The notes: a model not told the origin generated them from the letters alone. Shown: positions 11,401-23,700, counted from the first letter of the stretch. The stretch: 64,000 nt of DNA from Taxawa tesnikishii (nom. ined.) (GCA_030247885.1 JAPDRO010000010.1:1-64000); one strand, 5' to 3'. Numbers and translations are program-made.

Positions 11401-12090
11401 CATTCGTGCCCACCCAGTCCGGCGCATCCAGCTGCTAGTCAGGGCCAGGTCATCAAAGCCTGTGTACGTACACGCACGTTCTGCCTCTTGAACGGCCATG
11501 CGCTGGAGTTCCTCTTGGTGCAGTCTCTCGAGCCACCGTCTGCGGCGCGGAGTAGCTTGCATTGCCGAGGACTCCGTTACCGGCTCCCTTGGCGTAAGGA
11601 CGATCCAGTACGGGCGAGCTCCGTTCTGTGTCCAACTCTGCAAGGTCGCCTGGTCGTCTACGTAGCTGCGAAGCCCGCCGTCTCGTTTTCGCTTGATACC
11701 ATGATGCTTCGAAACATGCCTGAGAACGAGCTCTAAGCTCGTTGAACGATACTTGCATAGCTTGCAGCACGCGCCGAGCTGCAACGCAAGGTATGGATGC
11801 GGTTCATAGCCGTCAGCCCGCGGAACAAGGCTGTTCGGGTCAGGCAGGCATAGCGAGTTGATATAGGTGGACAGGCCCCTCCGCGCTTATATAGGAACGT
11901 TGTGCTTTTCCGACATATGCTTAGAGACACAATCACCCGATGGCTGAAGAGCGTACTTGCATTGCCGGCAGATCAGAACAGGTTCGGGAGTATTAAGATG
12001 TAAGTCCAAAGCAGCGAGCTTAGTCTCGACCTCTTTCACGCTCAGAACCGTCCATTGGCAAGATTTCCCTTTCTGGTTGCGCTCGGTCAT
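8481..12090 (-). pseudogene. OrsD / tyrosine-recombinase-like / OrsD remnant of a TLH-type gene
   Basis: Decayed minus-strand gene read through many short frames. Order from 12090: OrsD finger (CRQCKY..HMSEKH), a second OrsD segment with CKLCKYRS..HVSKHH (~11760), an acidic Ser-rich linker (10900-10500), a helical region (10155-9796), a recombinase-like module (R at ~9820 in APRSTELFSL, K at ~9718 in HHKARH, R at ~9448 in YRQLSIAIT, H and Y at ~9328 and ~9301 in GHRPLQRGTTY), a basic linker with KRKID, then another OrsD domain with CIPCGYC and CLRCEYLC (8900-8490). Either it was one gene with the helicase half at 6914-8450, or it is a rearranged pair. Frame breaks are numerous, so it is not functional as read. 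Confidence 0.7.
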
Positions 12091-12194
12091 TGTAATGCTA
12101 AAGTCAGGGACAACAGTATTCTAGCAAGGTATTACAGGTCTATAGTAGGATAGTTGTGAGAAACTAGGGAAGGGTTGTGGTTGGTAAGGCATTG

Positions 12195-12395
12195 AAGCGC
12201 GACGCGTTCCATAAACGCAACATTGACCTTTCCGGGGAAAGCTGCACAGACTGGAACGTGTTCCAAACGCGACGCGTTTCAGATATGCACCCGGTCAGCA
12301 GGCGGGGTGCCGTGGGAAGTTCGACGCGTTCCAAACATGCAACTTAGCGTTAGCCGGTAGATTCTTCTGGAACGCGACGCGTTCCAGAGAAGAAT
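12195..12395. promoter_or_regulatory. Four spaced CGACGCGTT palindromic motifs
   Basis: CGACGCGTTYC occurs at about 12200, 12270, 12322 and 12375, spaced 50-70 bp. The last lies in a larger near-palindrome (12362-12395: TTCTTCTGGAACGCG followed by its complement). Each contains ACGCGT, the MCB core bound by the MBF cell-cycle factor in ascomycetes. The cluster is 100-300 bp upstream of the TLH-like start at 12090. Function is inferred. Confidence 0.6.
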
Positions 12396-12514
12396 ACTAG
12401 AGTAAAGGCTCTCAAGTACCTTTCTTCGACGGATTGATTGAAGCTTTGTAAGGTTCGAACAGACAGCCCCCGTTTAAGAGCTGTGTGTAGTACCAAACAC
12501 TAGTATGCCCCGTT

Positions 12515-15500
12515 TCAAGGCAGCCTGCAGACTTTGACAATGTTCTGCAGCTTGTCATCGCTGTTTTTGAAGACAGACCCAAGCCCCGCGACGTCCGTCG
12601 CAGTCATCCCACGCCTTAGCTTAGCGACGTCGCCAATGCCTTTCCCAGTGCGTGCAACTTTGGCAATCGAGCCAACACCAATCAGCATGCCCAGGATATT
12701 GACAACAGCGGCTTCCGGGTCTTGCACAGTATCGTAAATAGCAAGTGCAGCGTTACCAAGCTCGCCAGCAATAGCAATCGTGCGTGCAAGGGTAGCGAGC
12801 CCGGCCGCCAATGCAATCTCCTCACCCACGACGGGAACGAACTAGACGAGGAGTCAGTGAGAGTCACGGATGATGATGAGAAGAGTGCCTGCCGTGGGGT
12901 CTCACGTACCATAAGAACCACACTAACGATGAGAATAATGAAATTCTTCCGCCGCTTTTCTTCCTCCTCCTCTTCCTTTTCCTCTTGGGCGCCAAGGGCC
13001 TTTGCTTGAGCCATACCATCAACTGCTTGCATCAACATGAAAACAGGCGTACTATATGCCTCTGCTGCGTCCATGGTGGTTCCACCGGTGTACAACCCGA
13101 GTACAATCTCCAAGTACGTCGCTTGCATAGATTCTCGAAGCTCTGGTATGCTACCAAGACCTTTCGTGATCAGGTCTTTTGGATTGGGCACAACAATGTC
13201 GGGATTCTCGATGGGGTAGCCAGAGAATTGATACCTGTATGTGCGGCCAGCATGAGGCATCACGACGCTTTTGTCGACTTCGTGGTCTCCCAGTACGACC
13301 CAGTCAGGCGCAAGTCCGGCATTACCCAAGGCTCCATTGTATCCGTCTTCGTCTCGTAGAGTCAGGATAGTCGTATCGGTCGACATGTCTTCATGCCACA
13401 GATCGACATCAGTACATGGGAAGGTGCTGCTGCCGCTTTTGTCAATCTGACAGTCGAAGTCTGGTTGGTGAATGCAGTCAGTATCGGGCATGTCAGCTAC
13501 TGTTAAGATTGTGCAGTACTCACAGCTCATTCCAAGACCTGGGGGGCATGGTCCTATAAGCGGTGTCACTGGCCTCGTCAAACATGAAGCTCTTGTCCAG
13601 CACGGTGGGTACGAGCTTTTGGATATATGTGACGTAATACCCGAACTCCTCATCGTAGCCGTCATTGACCGAGGTGTAGTTGTCATATGCCGTGTCGAGC
13701 ATCGTGATCAGTGTTCGCATAACATAAGCTGCAAGGCACTCTACCCGCAACCCATCGGCAGCTGCATTGAGATCGTCGAGATTATCGAACGCCTTGGTGT
13801 AATCACATGGTTCGAACTCTTCAGGAGCGTAGTTATCATCGTCGTCGGCAGTAGTGACCGGTGTTGCCGTGCCGGTAGACGAGCTCACGGTGGTCGTCGG
13901 GTTTGCGGTTGTCTTAGGAGGATCTGGAGGGGGAGCCGGACAGGCATTCTCCCAGAGCGTGAGACCACCAGTGTGCGGGTCCACCGAGACGATATCGGCC
14001 CGTCCGTCATTAGTCATCTGTGATCATGCAATGTCAATATGATATAACATACCCGCCACGTTAGTGGAGCTCGACTTACATCGACAACTCTGATACTGTA
14101 GCCAGCGGCACCACCCCGATCGATTCAGCCCACGGCGTGGAGGCGCCCAATCAATCGAACCGTCCTCTCTAAATCCAAGATTCCGCCATACCTCAGCAGC
14201 TCCAGTGATCCGATTCACGTGTATGTAGTCCATTTTGCCGTCGCCATCGGTGTCCCCGAATTGGATTTCTGTGCCCCAAACCCCTTTCTGCGGACCAGCT
14301 GCTATGAGCTGAGCGTTTCCCCAAGAAGGGGGTATGGTTCCCTGATTCTTCCACATCAGTACTGCGCCGTTTGTGTTGATGTAGAGGTAATCGTCCAGTC
14401 CGTCACCAGTCAAGCTGCAGCGGGGAAATTCGATGTCAGCGAGATGTTCCACTATTGAGAGCGAGGAAGTTTGAAAGTGCGCTAGACATACTCTGCGAAG
14501 CGAACCCTCGTCGAGTCCCAGCGCCAATTGTAGGGCGCCGCTATGACTGTGTGTTTGGGTCCCGTTGCGAGAACGCCGACAGCACCCCAGCTGTAACTGC
14601 CGCTGTCTGATCGACCAAGGTTCTGCGACCATTGGCAAGCGCCCTGTACGTTGTCGACCATCACAACGTCGGGACGTCTAGAGTTCGTGATGACAGCCAT
14701 ATGAAGGTGCCGTAAATCCCAGGGCTGATCTGTGCGTTTGACTTGACCTTCGTTCTGCCAATTATTGCTGGCCAGTCCGTCGCCGAGATAGCCGAGGATG
14801 TTCTGTGACCCGTCAGACCAGATGTAATCACGAACCCCATCCCCGTTCACTATTCGTAGGTTAGAGATACTTTAAAGAGGACGAGATGATATAGAGCTTA
14901 CGATCGGCCAGAAAGACGCCGTCTCCAACTTGCCATTTTCCACCTTTCCCAGCGTTGAGCCACAATTTCGAGCCGCCGTTCTTGTCATACAGCAGGTAAT
15001 CCGCCTTGCCATCGCCATTGACGTCCATGAGGCGCACGTATTGCTGTGTCGCACCTTCAGGTCCTTCGGCAATCGTGACTTTGGGAGCCCATCTTGGTAT
15101 AAACGCCCTCTCTTGTATGAAATTAGCGAGGCCGGTGACCTTACCGTCCTTCCCAACGAGCATGTAATCTGCGAATCCATTGCCAGTGAAATCGCCTAAG
15201 ATGACGATGTCGTTAACGGTCTTGGAGGCGCCAGTGGCTATGATGCCAACTTTCTGCCAATCCGGCATATCAAATGGCCCGCCATTGAGCCATGCGGTCA
15301 CTGCGCCAGTATCGTTGTCGACGAGAAGTAGATCGGCTCTACCATCGCCTATAATAGGATGAGTACGCATGATTCCTGTTGCTTCGAAGATCGGCAAGTC
15401 TGTGGGCTTACCATCGATATCGACCATTTGTACATTTTCCGGAGTTGCTCCAACATCGTTGACGTTGATCTTTCCAAGAGGGTCCCAAGTCCAGGGGCCT

Positions 15501-16854
15501 CCAGAGGCACCTTTATTGATCCAAGCGTAGATACTTCCAGATTCGACGTAGATGTAATCGGACTTGCCATCGCCGTTCAAGCTAGGAACGATAAGTCAGA
15601 ACTCTGCGCATTGTGGCTTATAGGAGCATCTCATGTGCCTTACTCTGTGAAAAAGACCCAGCTGCCGTTGCGACCATCTTTTCCGGTCGCAATCGTGCCT
15701 TGAGCTGCCCAATCGTTGACAGGCTTGCCACCAGAAGGCTTCTGTAGGAATGCCAAAACATCGCCTATATCACCGACGCAAGCCCAGTCGCCGTAGCCGT
15801 CACCATCCAGGTCTGGGAAAAAGAGGCGGCTGGGATCGCACTCATGCGTACTAAAAGTAATGGGTGGCTCCCACTCCTGCACGAACGGATTATCGGCATA
15901 GGCACTGGAGGCGGGGCGGTCAGTATCTACTGCGTGTTGTCACGGAGAAAAAGGCAGGCAGCACATACGCGTGTGGACCAGTCGCGATCTCGCCGCGTGA
16001 CTTCCACTCTCCGTTCGCACCACAATTAGACCCTGCACTAAGAGGCGGCGTCGAGAAGTCCCAGCCTCGACAATCCATCCCTTCGCATCCGCGGTTGTGA
16101 TGGCATCGTACCACTGCTGGGCCATCTTGGTATAGCCTTGGAAGTTCGGATGGAGGTCGTCGGCAAGGTCAGTAGCTGAGTTGACCGCATTGAAAATATC
16201 GACCGTCATGATGTGTTTTCCTTTGTCACCCAGGTATTCACGACTCCTGGGATCGCGTTGTTGTAAGCCTTCACCCTGGCCGTTGACGATGCTGTCTTCG
16301 TCGGAACGATTTGCGCAACGAACACGGCGGCATTCGGGGAGTGCTCATAGATCAATTCGATCAAGTTCGAGAGACGATCTGGAGCATTGTTGACGTCGAT
16401 ATCGCGATTGATATCGTTCGTGCCTGCGTGGATTAAAACAATGTTTGGGGCAGCCCAGATCCCGACAGAGCTCTCTTGGGCAATCTCGTCAATGATCTTG
16501 CCCCTGTGGCCCTCATGTTGGTTGTTCGAGAATGTCCCTGACGCGGTAGAGCCAACATAGTCCACCGTATTTCCGCGACTTACTAGCTTGTCTAAGAGCT
16601 CTTTGCGGTAGCCATTGAATGGCTCGACCGGAGCGCCGAAGGTGATCGAACTGAGCTCTGTCAGTGCCTAATGCCGCTCGATTGATATCTTGCCAGTACG
16701 ATACTTACTCGCCAATAGGAAGAATGCGCAGTGAAACGCCATTGGCGATCGCTGCTCGCGCGTGAACGGTGTGCTGGGCAGTGACTCTTGCCTCCGAGAT
16801 CGTGGCAATGGTAATCAACGTGAAAAGCTTGAATGCCGAGATGATAGCCATCAT
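12515..16854 (-). CDS. Secreted SGNH hydrolase with FG-GAP/VCBS repeats
   Basis: Multi-exon gene for a secreted esterase/lipase-type protein. Start at 16854: signal peptide (MMAIISAFKLFTLITIATIS). A 58-bp intron (16708-16651) splits the catalytic serine motif, giving GDSITFG. Block III is HAGTNDI, and the Asp/His motif is DDLHPN, so the Ser-Asp-His triad is complete. The rest is FG-GAP/VCBS repeats of the NGDGKSDYIYV type (a predicted beta-propeller), several divided by short introns (e.g. 15968-15905). After them come a Thr/Ser stretch, a Glu/Lys run with a membrane helix (NFIILIVSVVLM), and a hydrophobic helical tail ending at 12515. Single-base frame breaks occur near 16220 and 16060, where a G run seems one short. 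The gene is either slightly damaged or mis-sequenced. Confidence 0.8.
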
Positions 16855-16977
16855 GCTGTGCAGATAACCACGGCAGTATCCTTGCTGGCTAGATACGCTC
16901 AGGCACCCCGAAGAATTCGACTGATTGAACTCGCTGTGGGTGAATTGATAGGAGATGCAACAGAGCAGCTGCAGCAT

Positions 16978-18439
16978 TCAATTATACTGACGGTTCAAGT
17001 CCACTATTTATATTCTCGCGTTGCAACGACTCTGGAATCCACGCGCGGCTACTGGAGGCTTGGGTATCAACGCCATGGGTCCTGGAGCATTGTGGGCCGT
17101 TCGATCCTGGTGATGGCCGTGTCCCGACCGATTACTTTTGCTAAGCGATCCAACAACCTCATCCTACCGTGCCGCATATAATGTTGCCAAGCATGTCCCG
17201 CGCCACTGGAAACAGGATCTCGCAATCCTTCGCAGCTGGACGACCGCCAATCTTACTGAAGGCGCAATCGAAGCTAATGTCGCTTTCAAGCTCATGCATC
17301 GCTTTTGAAGTACAAAGGGTGGCATTAGCGGATGAAATCCCTGCACTTGCACGAACTTATTGTCAAACCTATCTAGGTGTAGGTCTAAAGAGGCCATACA
17401 AGGTGGTAGGACTCTATACTTAGAGAGATTAAATAGCGGGTTTATGCAGGGGCAGGGGTTTCATCCATCAATGCATACTTCCCTAGTAATTCTTATTCCA
17501 CTCTGTACTATGATCACCTCGCTAGTAGAGTAGTAGTCTGACGGCGCCCTATCATCTAAGTCGTAGACTATCAGAAATAGACGATTCCTTAGCATACTCT
17601 CAACCGGCGCCATAGAGCTAGATCAAGATGTTAACGAAATGGGCAAGGAAATTTGACGGTCCACGGCAACAGCACATTCAACGGCCACAACAAGCTAAGC
17701 ACTGCGAAGTGTCCCACGTGGCGTTGGTACAGATTAAGTGATTATACAAAGCTTCGGGTCATGTTGGATTCGTGATTAAGCGCGCTGCTTGATGATTTCA
17801 AGTGTCGGCATTGACCAGATTGCCAAGCGATAGCTTCGCCTGCCTCGTCTGCTAAGTCCGAAGCCAACGCTGGTTCCGTTCAGGCGCGCAGACTAGCATA
17901 GGACAGCAGACGGGACGAAGATGCACAAGCATTGCTTACATAAGTGTTCCGAAACGTGTAGAGTATTTGCTAGACATGGTTGAAGCACCATGTAGGCTAT
18001 CCACAGAGTGAAACTGACGCAAGGAGTGTCGCAGATGTGCAAGACCCTGCATGGCCCGCGATGGAGAGCGTTGCCGCAAAGGATTGCGGAAGAGCAGCCG
18101 CCCTGGTAAATGGTTCGATAGCGTGTCAACGCGCTGTCGCCTAGCCAAGGTGGAGATTGCGAAAGCCCGGGAAAGTACGGAACGACGATCCGCCTTGACG
18201 AACACCGAGAACTGTGCCGCCCTTCGTTGTTGGGAGAGGAGACCATTGCCAAGTACGCTTTACTGCCGCATGACCACGCTATCAGCACAATTTAATATAC
18301 TTCCGCAGTACACCTCGGTACGGCACAAGCGTCCTCATGTAGATATCTTCGAGGGAATTGGTGGGAAATAATGCGGCCATATAGCTATGCTGCATACGAG
18401 GAATGTACGACGATGGCACTGGCTTGCCTAACTGCAGTA
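16978..18439. other. Intergenic region
   Basis: About 1.5 kb between the SGNH hydrolase gene and a MITE. Small open frames exist on both strands, but none shows a domain, signal peptide or convincing codon use. No RNA gene is recognised. Confidence 0.5.
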
Positions 18440-18606
18440 ACGTAAACCGCGGGGAAGCGAGCCAGGTGGGGAAGCAAACCACTGACCTGGATTAAGTTTA
18501 GTTAGATCTTGTAAAGGCTAGAAAACTTACCTCTAAGGGCTTTCAGCTGCCTATACAAGTTAAATGGTTCGCTTCCCCACCTGGTTCGCTTCCCCACGGT
18601 TGACGT
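18440..18606. mobile_element. MITE with ~40-bp inverted repeats (pogo type)
   Basis: 167-bp non-coding element with TA on each side (18438-18439 and 18607-18608). The ends are inverted repeats beginning ACGTAAACCGCGGGG and ending CCCCACGGTTGACGT, with an internal CAGGTGGGGAAGC motif on both arms. It belongs with the MITE at 60411 (same first 15 bases except one). Confidence 0.88.
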
Positions 18607-18986
18607 TAATTGAGATTGGCCAGACCGACTGCCGAAGCGACCGACCCTGCCAAGACGCAAAGGCAGTGCAACATAGCGCCAGTCAATGTTGGCTCAATAG
18701 CGACTTTAAGCGTGGCGCCTAGTGCAACATGTTGGACGCTGATGGTAGAACGAGATTGTCTAATACGGTTGGCGCGCCACATCGCTCCAAGTGCTGCACA
18801 CAAGCAGTGCCCAAGGTATCCGACCGCAACGCCTAATGAAGCAAGAGTGTCGCGGGCGCCTTTAAGAACGGTGAGCTCTCTGCACGTCGTTATGTTCGGT
18901 ACAAGTCGTCGAGCTCATCGTCGCTCACGAAGATCCGTTCCTCATTTCTTCGTCAATTGCTCCAGTGTGCGGATCGTCCATTCATT

Positions 18987-20053
18987 ATGCAGTCTCTCGC
19001 TTTCCTTCTGTGCGTATGCTGCTTTTTGACTGGAGTCAATTGCAATATAGCAGCGGGTCCATTTCAGGCAAGTCCTCCTACACAATATCTACACTCTTCG
19101 AGGACAGGGCGCCCGGATGCATAGAGGACACTATAACACCACCGCATCTTGGTAGTGAACGCTGGAAATGCATTCGCACTCGTCATCACCGACCCGTAGC
19201 CTGCGCGGAAAGGGCGAAGACCACGATCGCTGATCAATTTGTGTAGAGTGTCTACGTCTGGTACGCCTACCAAATGGACGTCTCGGCTCACGGCGTCGGA
19301 GCCACGAATGGGATCGCAATAGGTTGCCGAGGGTCAAACTCCGACGGCAGCTGCCAATTCGACGAGTTGATGAAGTACATCCATAATCCAGGAAAGAAAA
19401 CGCCCCTTTGGTCGGGCAGCACTGATATCGGCGACGACTTCTTCCCTGACCCGGTGCATGCGGCGGAAGAGCTGCACAATAATGGCTACAACAACGCCTT
19501 CGATTCCGGAAAGCTGTTCCCGAATATCTGGCCCAACGGCGGCCAGCAGCAGCTGGGCGCACTCTTGTCGGCGGTGACAGACCGAATTCAGGCGGCCCGT
19601 CAAACATCGGGAGATGACTATTTTACCAGAGAGCTCAGAAGCGCGAGAAGCGCGATTACCATCGCTACAGAAGCTCGCTTGGCTGATTTAGCCAATTACC
19701 GCATTCCAGCCATCAACACTAAGCTACACGATCAGGGTATCACATGGGTATGTCGTCTGATCGTTATCTTCCTCCGCTTGCTTGTCAACCGTGCAGTAGG
19801 AAGCTGATGCTCGCCTGACTGCATTTAGAACGTCGAGACCGAGACTCGCCTTGGTCAGGAAAGTTCTTGGACAGATGTCGACATTTACAAGACGCTGAAA
19901 AATCATCCTAACGAGTCGCAAGAGATCGTCGACATCATCAATGACTTCGAGACAAATTGGATGCAAAGCGATGGTGACGCCAGGAGGCACGATCGCGCTA
20001 TTAAGGCGTGTCAAGCCGCTGCCAATCGTGTGTTTGGTGATTGCAACAAGTAA
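18987..20053 (+). CDS. Small secreted protein, unrecognised family
   Basis: The N-terminus MQSLAFLLCVCCFLTGVNC (ATG at 18987) looks like a signal peptide. The main exon (19247-19747) starts VYVWYAYQMD and contains IAIGCRGSNSDGSCQFDEL; an 81-bp intron (19748-19828) joins it to a last exon ending VFGDCNK at 20053. Conserved-looking Cys, Trp and Asn residues suggest a folded extracellular protein. The part between 19050 and 19246 does not read through: it may hold an intron ending in TAG at 19246, or a broken frame with VVNAGNAFALVITDP as coding sequence. I do not recognise the family. Confidence 0.6.
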
Positions 20054-20231
20054 TGCGTCGTATTGACGGCGGTAGCTACAATCACAAGAGACCCTGCGTC
20101 ATGTAGCTTCGTTTTGCTGTGCATTGGTTTAACAAATCTAGACATACGTAAACCCTCTCCTACTTATCACGCGTGTTTTGAATAGCCTGCACTGTGCAGC
20201 TTGGGCTTCATCTCGTCCCACCTTGTCCTGT

Positions 20232-21200
20232 CTAGACGTTTCGCTCCTCTCCCAACGTGTTACTGTGATTGCACATTTGCGTACACAGCCTGAACATGAT
20301 TGCTGGCCGCATGCGCTTCGACAACTCATGGTCGTGAAAAGCCTTCAACGCCACGCGCTTCACCATGGCATCCATGTCGTTTGCAGACATTCGAGCGAAG
20401 TTCTGAGCAGCTGTGACCGCGTATGCCTCACGTTCACAAATCTCGGCTAACTCATACAGCTGCGAAGCCAACGGCAAAGTGGCGTCCACTACTTGCACAA
20501 ATTCGTCTCCTGATAGCCCGAAGAGTCCGGTCTTGGCAGCTCGTGCAAAGTCAAGGTGTATGATGACGACTCTCGTAACTACCAGCCATTCTGGTAATAG
20601 CTTAAGTGCCGCTAGGTCTTCCTGCTTGCTGTGGGGTATTGGTATGCTTTCAAGCGGCCGAGCTATAGGTTTGTCGAAGGGCTCCAGCTCCATTAGGGAG
20701 TCACTCATGTAGCCCAGCATGATCGATGCTGACCCATTCAGACGCTTCGATTCCCGGACCAAAGAATTCAAAGGGTGACCATCAGTCGTACAGCCAAGGT
20801 CTGCCCTATAGGACGTGGTCCAATTCAGATGTGCAGAGTCGCGGGAAGGGTCCTGCCAGTAATCGCGGTCTATGAGGTTCATGGCGTCCCATTCAGCTTC
20901 ACGCGGCCGGTAAGGACTCTCCGCTTCCCGGGACATGAACACTGAAACCCAATTGCCTGATTCAAAGGCAATTCTCCGCGACTCACGGCAGACTCGCGTA
21001 AGTAATGGCGGGCGACCATTGCTGATACTGGTCGATCTGAGTGAACAGGGAAGCTTGTCCTCAGGGTCGAAGCTGTCGTAGACCATGAAGTCGGCAGGAT
21101 AGTCCATTTCGCTCACCCGATGCGGGAGGCAGAAGCGCCATATCTCTTCGCGAAGCTCAGTGGGCAGTCGCGCGAAGGGGTTGAAAGTATCGTCGACCAT
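20232..21200 (-). CDS. 2EXR-domain protein
   Basis: Single-exon protein of about 322 aa if started at MVDDTFNPFARLPTEL (21200); the frame stays open upstream to 21395. Near the N-terminus FARLPTELREEIWRFCLP and, about 55 residues later, LLTRVCRESRRIAFE are the two signatures of the fungal 2EXR family, whose molecular role is unknown. No signal peptide or membrane helix is seen. It is intact and single-frame, unlike its neighbours. Confidence 0.85.
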   Translation of the reverse strand: MVDDTFNPFARLPTELREEIWRFCLPHRVSEMDYPADFMVYDSFDPEDKLPCSLRSTSISNGRPPLLTRVCRESRRIAFESGNWVSVFMSREAESPYRPREAEWDAMNLIDRDYWQDPSRDSAHLNWTTSYRADLGCTTDGHPLNSLVRESKRLNGSASIMLGYMSDSLMELEPFDKPIARPLESIPIPHSKQEDLAALKLLPEWLVVTRVVIIHLDFARAAKTGLFGLSGDEFVQVVDATLPLASQLYELAEICEREAYAVTAAQNFARMSANDMDAMVKRVALKAFHDHELSKRMRPAIMFRLCTQMCNHSNTLGEERNV

Positions 21201-21730
21201 CCTCGGGTTCACAGGGTGAAATGCGGAACCGTGTTTGCAAATTATGTCAAGCTTGTGAGGATATGTGCCGGAAACAGAAGAGTGTGTGAGTGCAAAAGAG
21301 AGTTGCCAGCTTGTGAGTGGGCGAGGGGAATGTATAGTTTTGCGGGATAAGTCTTGGCACTTCCGAAGATTGGGCCGGCGCTTAGGGAGTGACACACGGG
21401 AAACCGCAACCCGAATCTTGTCGATTACGCTGTTACGCTACGCCTCGTTTGATGAGAGTATGATCGCCAAAAAGCGGCCTTCGGGAAACGATCTGCATAC
21501 TAAGACAGATTAGTGGAAGGAGTTCAACTACCGTCCATCTGCCATCGCTCAGGGTTGCAGTCGTGCAATGGGGTCCAAAACGAGATTATTCGTCCTCGGA
21601 CTAGGACTGGGAGAAAGAAATTTCCGGCCTGCTCAAGTGGGACAAAAGCTAAGCCGCACTTGGGTCAACGATCCATACCCCTACCTGGTCCGTTACCCCG
21701 CAAAATACATTATCAATTGTTTGTGGCTTC

Positions 21731-21840
21731 ATGGGTACGCGTATCTTGTTATTGGCATCGCGCTTCGGTTAGCGATAGCTTCCTACATCCTTCAGGGTTC
21801 ATAGCTTCAAGAATCAACTAATCAACCAATCAGCCAATCA
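21731..21840. repeat. Short dispersed direct repeat, copy 1
   Basis: About 100 bp from GGGTACGCGTATC to TTCATAGCTTCAAGAATCAA matches 23600-23700 in the same orientation with scattered differences. The two copies flank the Tc1-like element at 22202. Confidence 0.6.
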
Positions 21841-22201
21841 TTGTCCTTCCTAGTCATAGAGAATCAGCTAGAGTATACTCACACCATGTGGAAGGGAAGA
21901 AACAACAATACTTCCACAAGCAACAAAGTGAAAACCAAAACTCAGAGAGGAGGAAGCAGAAGTGATACGATAATGGTCCACGGGGACGAGGTGGTTTGTT
22001 ATCGATATCGTTGTCCCGCTATGATTGTGCACTCAGCCATGCTTGCTCGATACTCCACTGCTGTCATGGTGAGGTGAGGGTGGCACAGGTCAACCGCGAT
22101 TCTGTCTAGCTTTTGTTAGGCGACAAAGTCTTCGCAGTAGCGCCTCGAACCCTCCGTAGCGGCACCTTCGATGCTGACTAATACTGGCAATGTCTACTCT
22201 A

Positions 22202-23554
22202 CAGTGACTCCACAAAAGAATCCGATATTTTGCCGTGCAGCTGCCTTTGTTGATAGCTACACCATCCGTTCATAGCGTAACCATGCCACAATCAAAGCGT
22301 CCTTTGACTCAGATCGATGCGGATCATGTCCAGAACCAAGAGCTTAGTCCATACATACGTGGACAGCTCGTTTCAGCGCGTGCGCATGGTGATACGTACA
22401 ACAAGATCAAAAAGGATTTCAAGCTGCCTTATACCACTGTTTACGATAACATCAACAGCGCACCTGCACGTGTACAAGGTGAATCGCGTCCTCGCAAAGG
22501 CCGTCCAAAGAAGCGATCGGACCGTATAAATCGCCGTGTCGTCCGATATGCTCGTACCAAACCGTTTGCGACGTATGACCAGCTCAAATCCGAGTTGCAG
22601 CTGAACGTATGTACTGCAACTATCGCACGAATACTCCGGCCGTACGGGATCAAGAAATGGATTGCAAAGTCACGTCCTTTGTTGACAGCAAAGACCGCCA
22701 AACTACGATTAGTATGGGCCAGAAATCACCGGCATTGGACGCAGTGTCAGTAGGAAAGAGTGATCTTTTCGGACGAGTGTTCAGTTGAACGTGGAGCTGG
22801 CCATAAACGCCGATGGGTATTCCGCCAAGTTGGTGAAGCATACGACCACGATAAGGTTCAAACACGGAACAAGAGCAAGGATATACGCGTTATGGTATGG
22901 GCTGCAATATGGGACAACAACAAATCTGACTTGATGGCTATGCGACGAGATACGGCTGCAAACAGGAAGGGCTATACCGCAGATTCGTATTTGGACACGA
23001 TTAGCTACGCGCTCGCACAGTTTTACGAGCCATCACTTCTTTTTCAGCAAGACAATGCTCCTATCCATACGGCCAACAAAACCCAAGCTTGGTTTCGTAA
23101 GATGGAAGTCGAATTGTTAGCAAATTGGCCTCCATATTCGCCGGACTTGAATCCAATCGAGCACGTCTGGGCAATCTTGAAAGAACGGCTGTACCAGCTA
23201 TATCCGGATATCGAAACATGGTCAGGATCTGACGAATCGATTGCGGAAAGGATGGAAGATGCTTTGGTACATGCGTGGTCAACTATCGAGCCACAAATCA
23301 TTCACAACTGTATCGCGTCGATGGAGGAGCGAATTGAGGCTGTCATTCAATCCGAAGGCTAGTATACCAGATTTTGAGCGTCGCATTGCCATTCACGCAC
23401 ATATTCAAGATCGCAAGATTCAAACGTTATTATCTATCGGGTTTTAACTCAATCCAACATGTGTTCGCTGCGCAGCAAGGTGGTAAAGTGGCTGGTCGCA
23501 ATCTAGTGAATGAAGCTGGACGGCAGAATATCGGATTCTTTTGTGGAGTCACTG
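22202..23554 (+). mobile_element. Tc1-like DNA transposon, complete ends
   Basis: 1,353-bp element with inverted repeats starting CAGTGACTCCACAAAAGAAT at 22202 and mirrored at 23554, flanked by TA (22200-22201 and 23555-23556). It contains a single transposase frame with one stop. The ends appear intact. Confidence 0.93.
22283..23362 (+). pseudogene. Tc1-like transposase with one in-frame stop
   Basis: Tc1/mariner DDE transposase of about 360 codons from ATG 22283. The N-terminal helix-turn-helix region (LSPYIRGQLVSARAHGDTYN) is followed by a basic GRPKKR linker. Catalytic residues: FSDECSVE, then FQQDNAPIHTA, and NPIEHVW, with 35 residues between the second Asp and the Glu. One TAG at 22751-22753 replaces what relatives suggest is Trp (QWERVIFSDE); TGG to TAG is the change expected from CpA mutation on the other strand (RIP-like). 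Otherwise the frame is open, so the copy is young. Confidence 0.9.
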
Positions 23555-23600
23555 TACTTGCGGACGAGTATCCATGTATCCATGTCACAAGCAGCTTGGG

Positions 23601-23700
23601 TACGCGTGTCGTGTCATTAGCGCAGCGGCGCGGTTGGCGATCAGTAAAAGCTCTTACCCTCCTCAGGGTCCATAGCTTCAAGAATCAATCAATCAATCAC
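23601..23700. repeat. Short dispersed direct repeat, copy 2
   Basis: Diverged match to 21731-21840, including CATAGCTTCAAGAATCAA. Origin unknown. Confidence 0.6.

Noticed and set aside
12445-12456. tRNA T-loop-like GGTTCGAA
   Set aside because: No acceptor stem or D-arm can be placed around it; likewise at 13810.
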